From positions 1-6,670 of the forward strand of contig WSZX01000298.1 of assembly GCA_013139935.1 (NCBI GenBank): a DNA stretch of 6,670 nt, written 5' to 3'. The notes below the pieces were generated by a model. That model had not been told where the DNA came from, ran no database searches, and was given only the letters and a program-made list of their open reading frames with translations. This DNA comes from Ardenticatenales bacterium. Lineage in GTDB: Bacteria > Chloroflexota > Anaerolineae > Promineifilales > UBA4811. The first letter of the stretch is position 1. Every line of letters starts with the position of its first letter. This document shows positions 6,099-6,670 of the stretch, piece by piece. The translations under genes were made by a program, and so were the position numbers.

Positions 6099-6670
6099 AC
6101 GGACTCGAATCCTGCTGGTGGACGATCAGCGGTTAATGCGCGACGGACTGCGCACCTTGCTGGAGCTAGAGGGGGACCTGGAGGTGGTGGGCGAGGCGGC
6201 CGATGGGACCGAGGCGCTGGAATCCTATGCGGCCGTCCGTCCGGACGTGGTGCTGATGGACGTTCGCATGCCCAAGATGGACGGGGTGGAGTCCACCCGC
6301 CGCTTGCTAGACCGTTGGCCCACGGCCCGGGTGATCATCCTCACCACTTTTGACGATGACGAGTACGTCTTTGAAGCGTTGCGTGCCGGGGCGCGAGGGT
6401 ATCTGCTCAAGGACGTCTCAGGTCACGAACTGGCCGAGGCGGTGCGAACCGTCGCGGCCGGAGGCGCGCTGATCGAGCCGTCGATCGCCCGCAAGGTGTT
6501 GAGTGAATTCGCCCGATTGGCCCCGCCCGCGCGGCCGCCGGAAGAGGGCTTGCCGGAGCCTCTCTCGGAGCGCGAACGGGAGGTGCTGCAGGCGCTGGCC
6601 TTGGGACTGAGCAACCGCGAGATCGCCATCCGCTTGAGCTTGGCCGAAGGCACCGTCAAGAATTACGTCA
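6091..6670 (+). CDS. NarL/FixJ-family response regulator (3' end outside window)
   Basis: This DNA-binding partner of the kinase starts at GTG 6091 (GTG AGT GAA CGG), overlaps the kinase stop by 8 bp and is therefore probably translationally coupled. The 193 visible residues comprise a receiver domain with Asp11/Asp12, phospho-acceptor Asp57 in VLMDVRMP, Thr85 in ILTTF and Lys107 in YLLKD. A Pro-rich linker (about 143-156) leads to the LuxR-type helix-turn-helix LSEREREVLQALALG, then LSNREIAIRLSLAEGTVKNYV. The window cuts the protein in the recognition helix, roughly 20-30 residues before the usual end. All receiver residues needed for phosphorylation are present. Its most likely targets are the exporter promoter and its own, but no binding site is proven. 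Confidence 0.93.
   Translation, partial: MSERTRILLVDDQRLMRDGLRTLLELEGDLEVVGEAADGTEALESYAAVRPDVVLMDVRMPKMDGVESTRRLLDRWPTARVIILTTFDDDEYVFEALRAGARGYLLKDVSGHELAEAVRTVAAGGALIEPSIARKVLSEFARLAPPARPPEEGLPEPLSEREREVLQALALGLSNREIAIRLSLAEGTVKNYV

Noticed and set aside
1..6670. CRISPR array, tRNA, rRNA or riboswitch
   Set aside because: I saw no regularly spaced repeats and no tRNA-like or rRNA sequence. The only long leader (before the kinase) appears to be absent from the transcript.

Overview
The window is a GC-rich bacterial segment. It holds a decayed insertion-sequence transposase on the left and, to its right, five tightly packed plus-strand genes: an ABC-2 type exporter (one ATPase, two permeases) followed by a NarL-type two-component system (histidine kinase, response regulator). 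No gene identifies the species. The mix of an IS1182-like transposase relic, an LnrLMN-like exporter and DesK/LiaS-like signalling proteins, with GC-rich codon use, would suit Chloroflexota or another GC-rich Gram-positive-like lineage. That placement is a low-confidence inference.

Left region (1 to about 985, minus strand): the C-terminal part of a DDE transposase that runs off the left edge. It is broken by an in-frame stop, by several frameshifts and by a small insertion. The insertion is well resolved. It is a 153-bp element (316-468) with imperfect terminal inverted repeats, an internal hairpin and a 5-bp target duplication (CTTCT at 311-315 and 469-473). Removing the element and one duplication copy restores the transposase reading frame exactly, so this is a MITE-like element nested in an IS relic.

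Promoter region (about 1030-1155): a perfect 12-bp palindrome, GGTCACGTGACC, whose right half recurs twice downstream as CGTGACC. The copies start at 1062, 1073 and 1095, that is 11 and 22 bp apart. They overlap a plausible extended -10 promoter and look like an operator for the exporter operon.

Exporter (1156-4711): an ATPase with every ABC motif, then two six-helix ABC-2 permeases that each carry a large extracytoplasmic domain between helices 1 and 2. The genes are 10 and 45 bp apart and each has a good Shine-Dalgarno site. Together they should form a heterodimeric exporter with two copies of the ATPase.

Sensor and regulator (4908-6670): a 196-bp gap holds a near-consensus promoter whose predicted start falls on the kinase ATG, which implies a leaderless mRNA. 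The kinase has six membrane helices and a HisKA_3/HATPase core. It overlaps the response regulator by 8 bp. The regulator starts at GTG and is cut by the right edge within its helix-turn-helix domain. The likely logic is that the kinase senses a membrane-active compound or envelope state, and the regulator switches on the exporter, possibly through the CGTGACC repeats. This parallels LnrJK-LnrLMN of Bacillus subtilis with the gene order changed.
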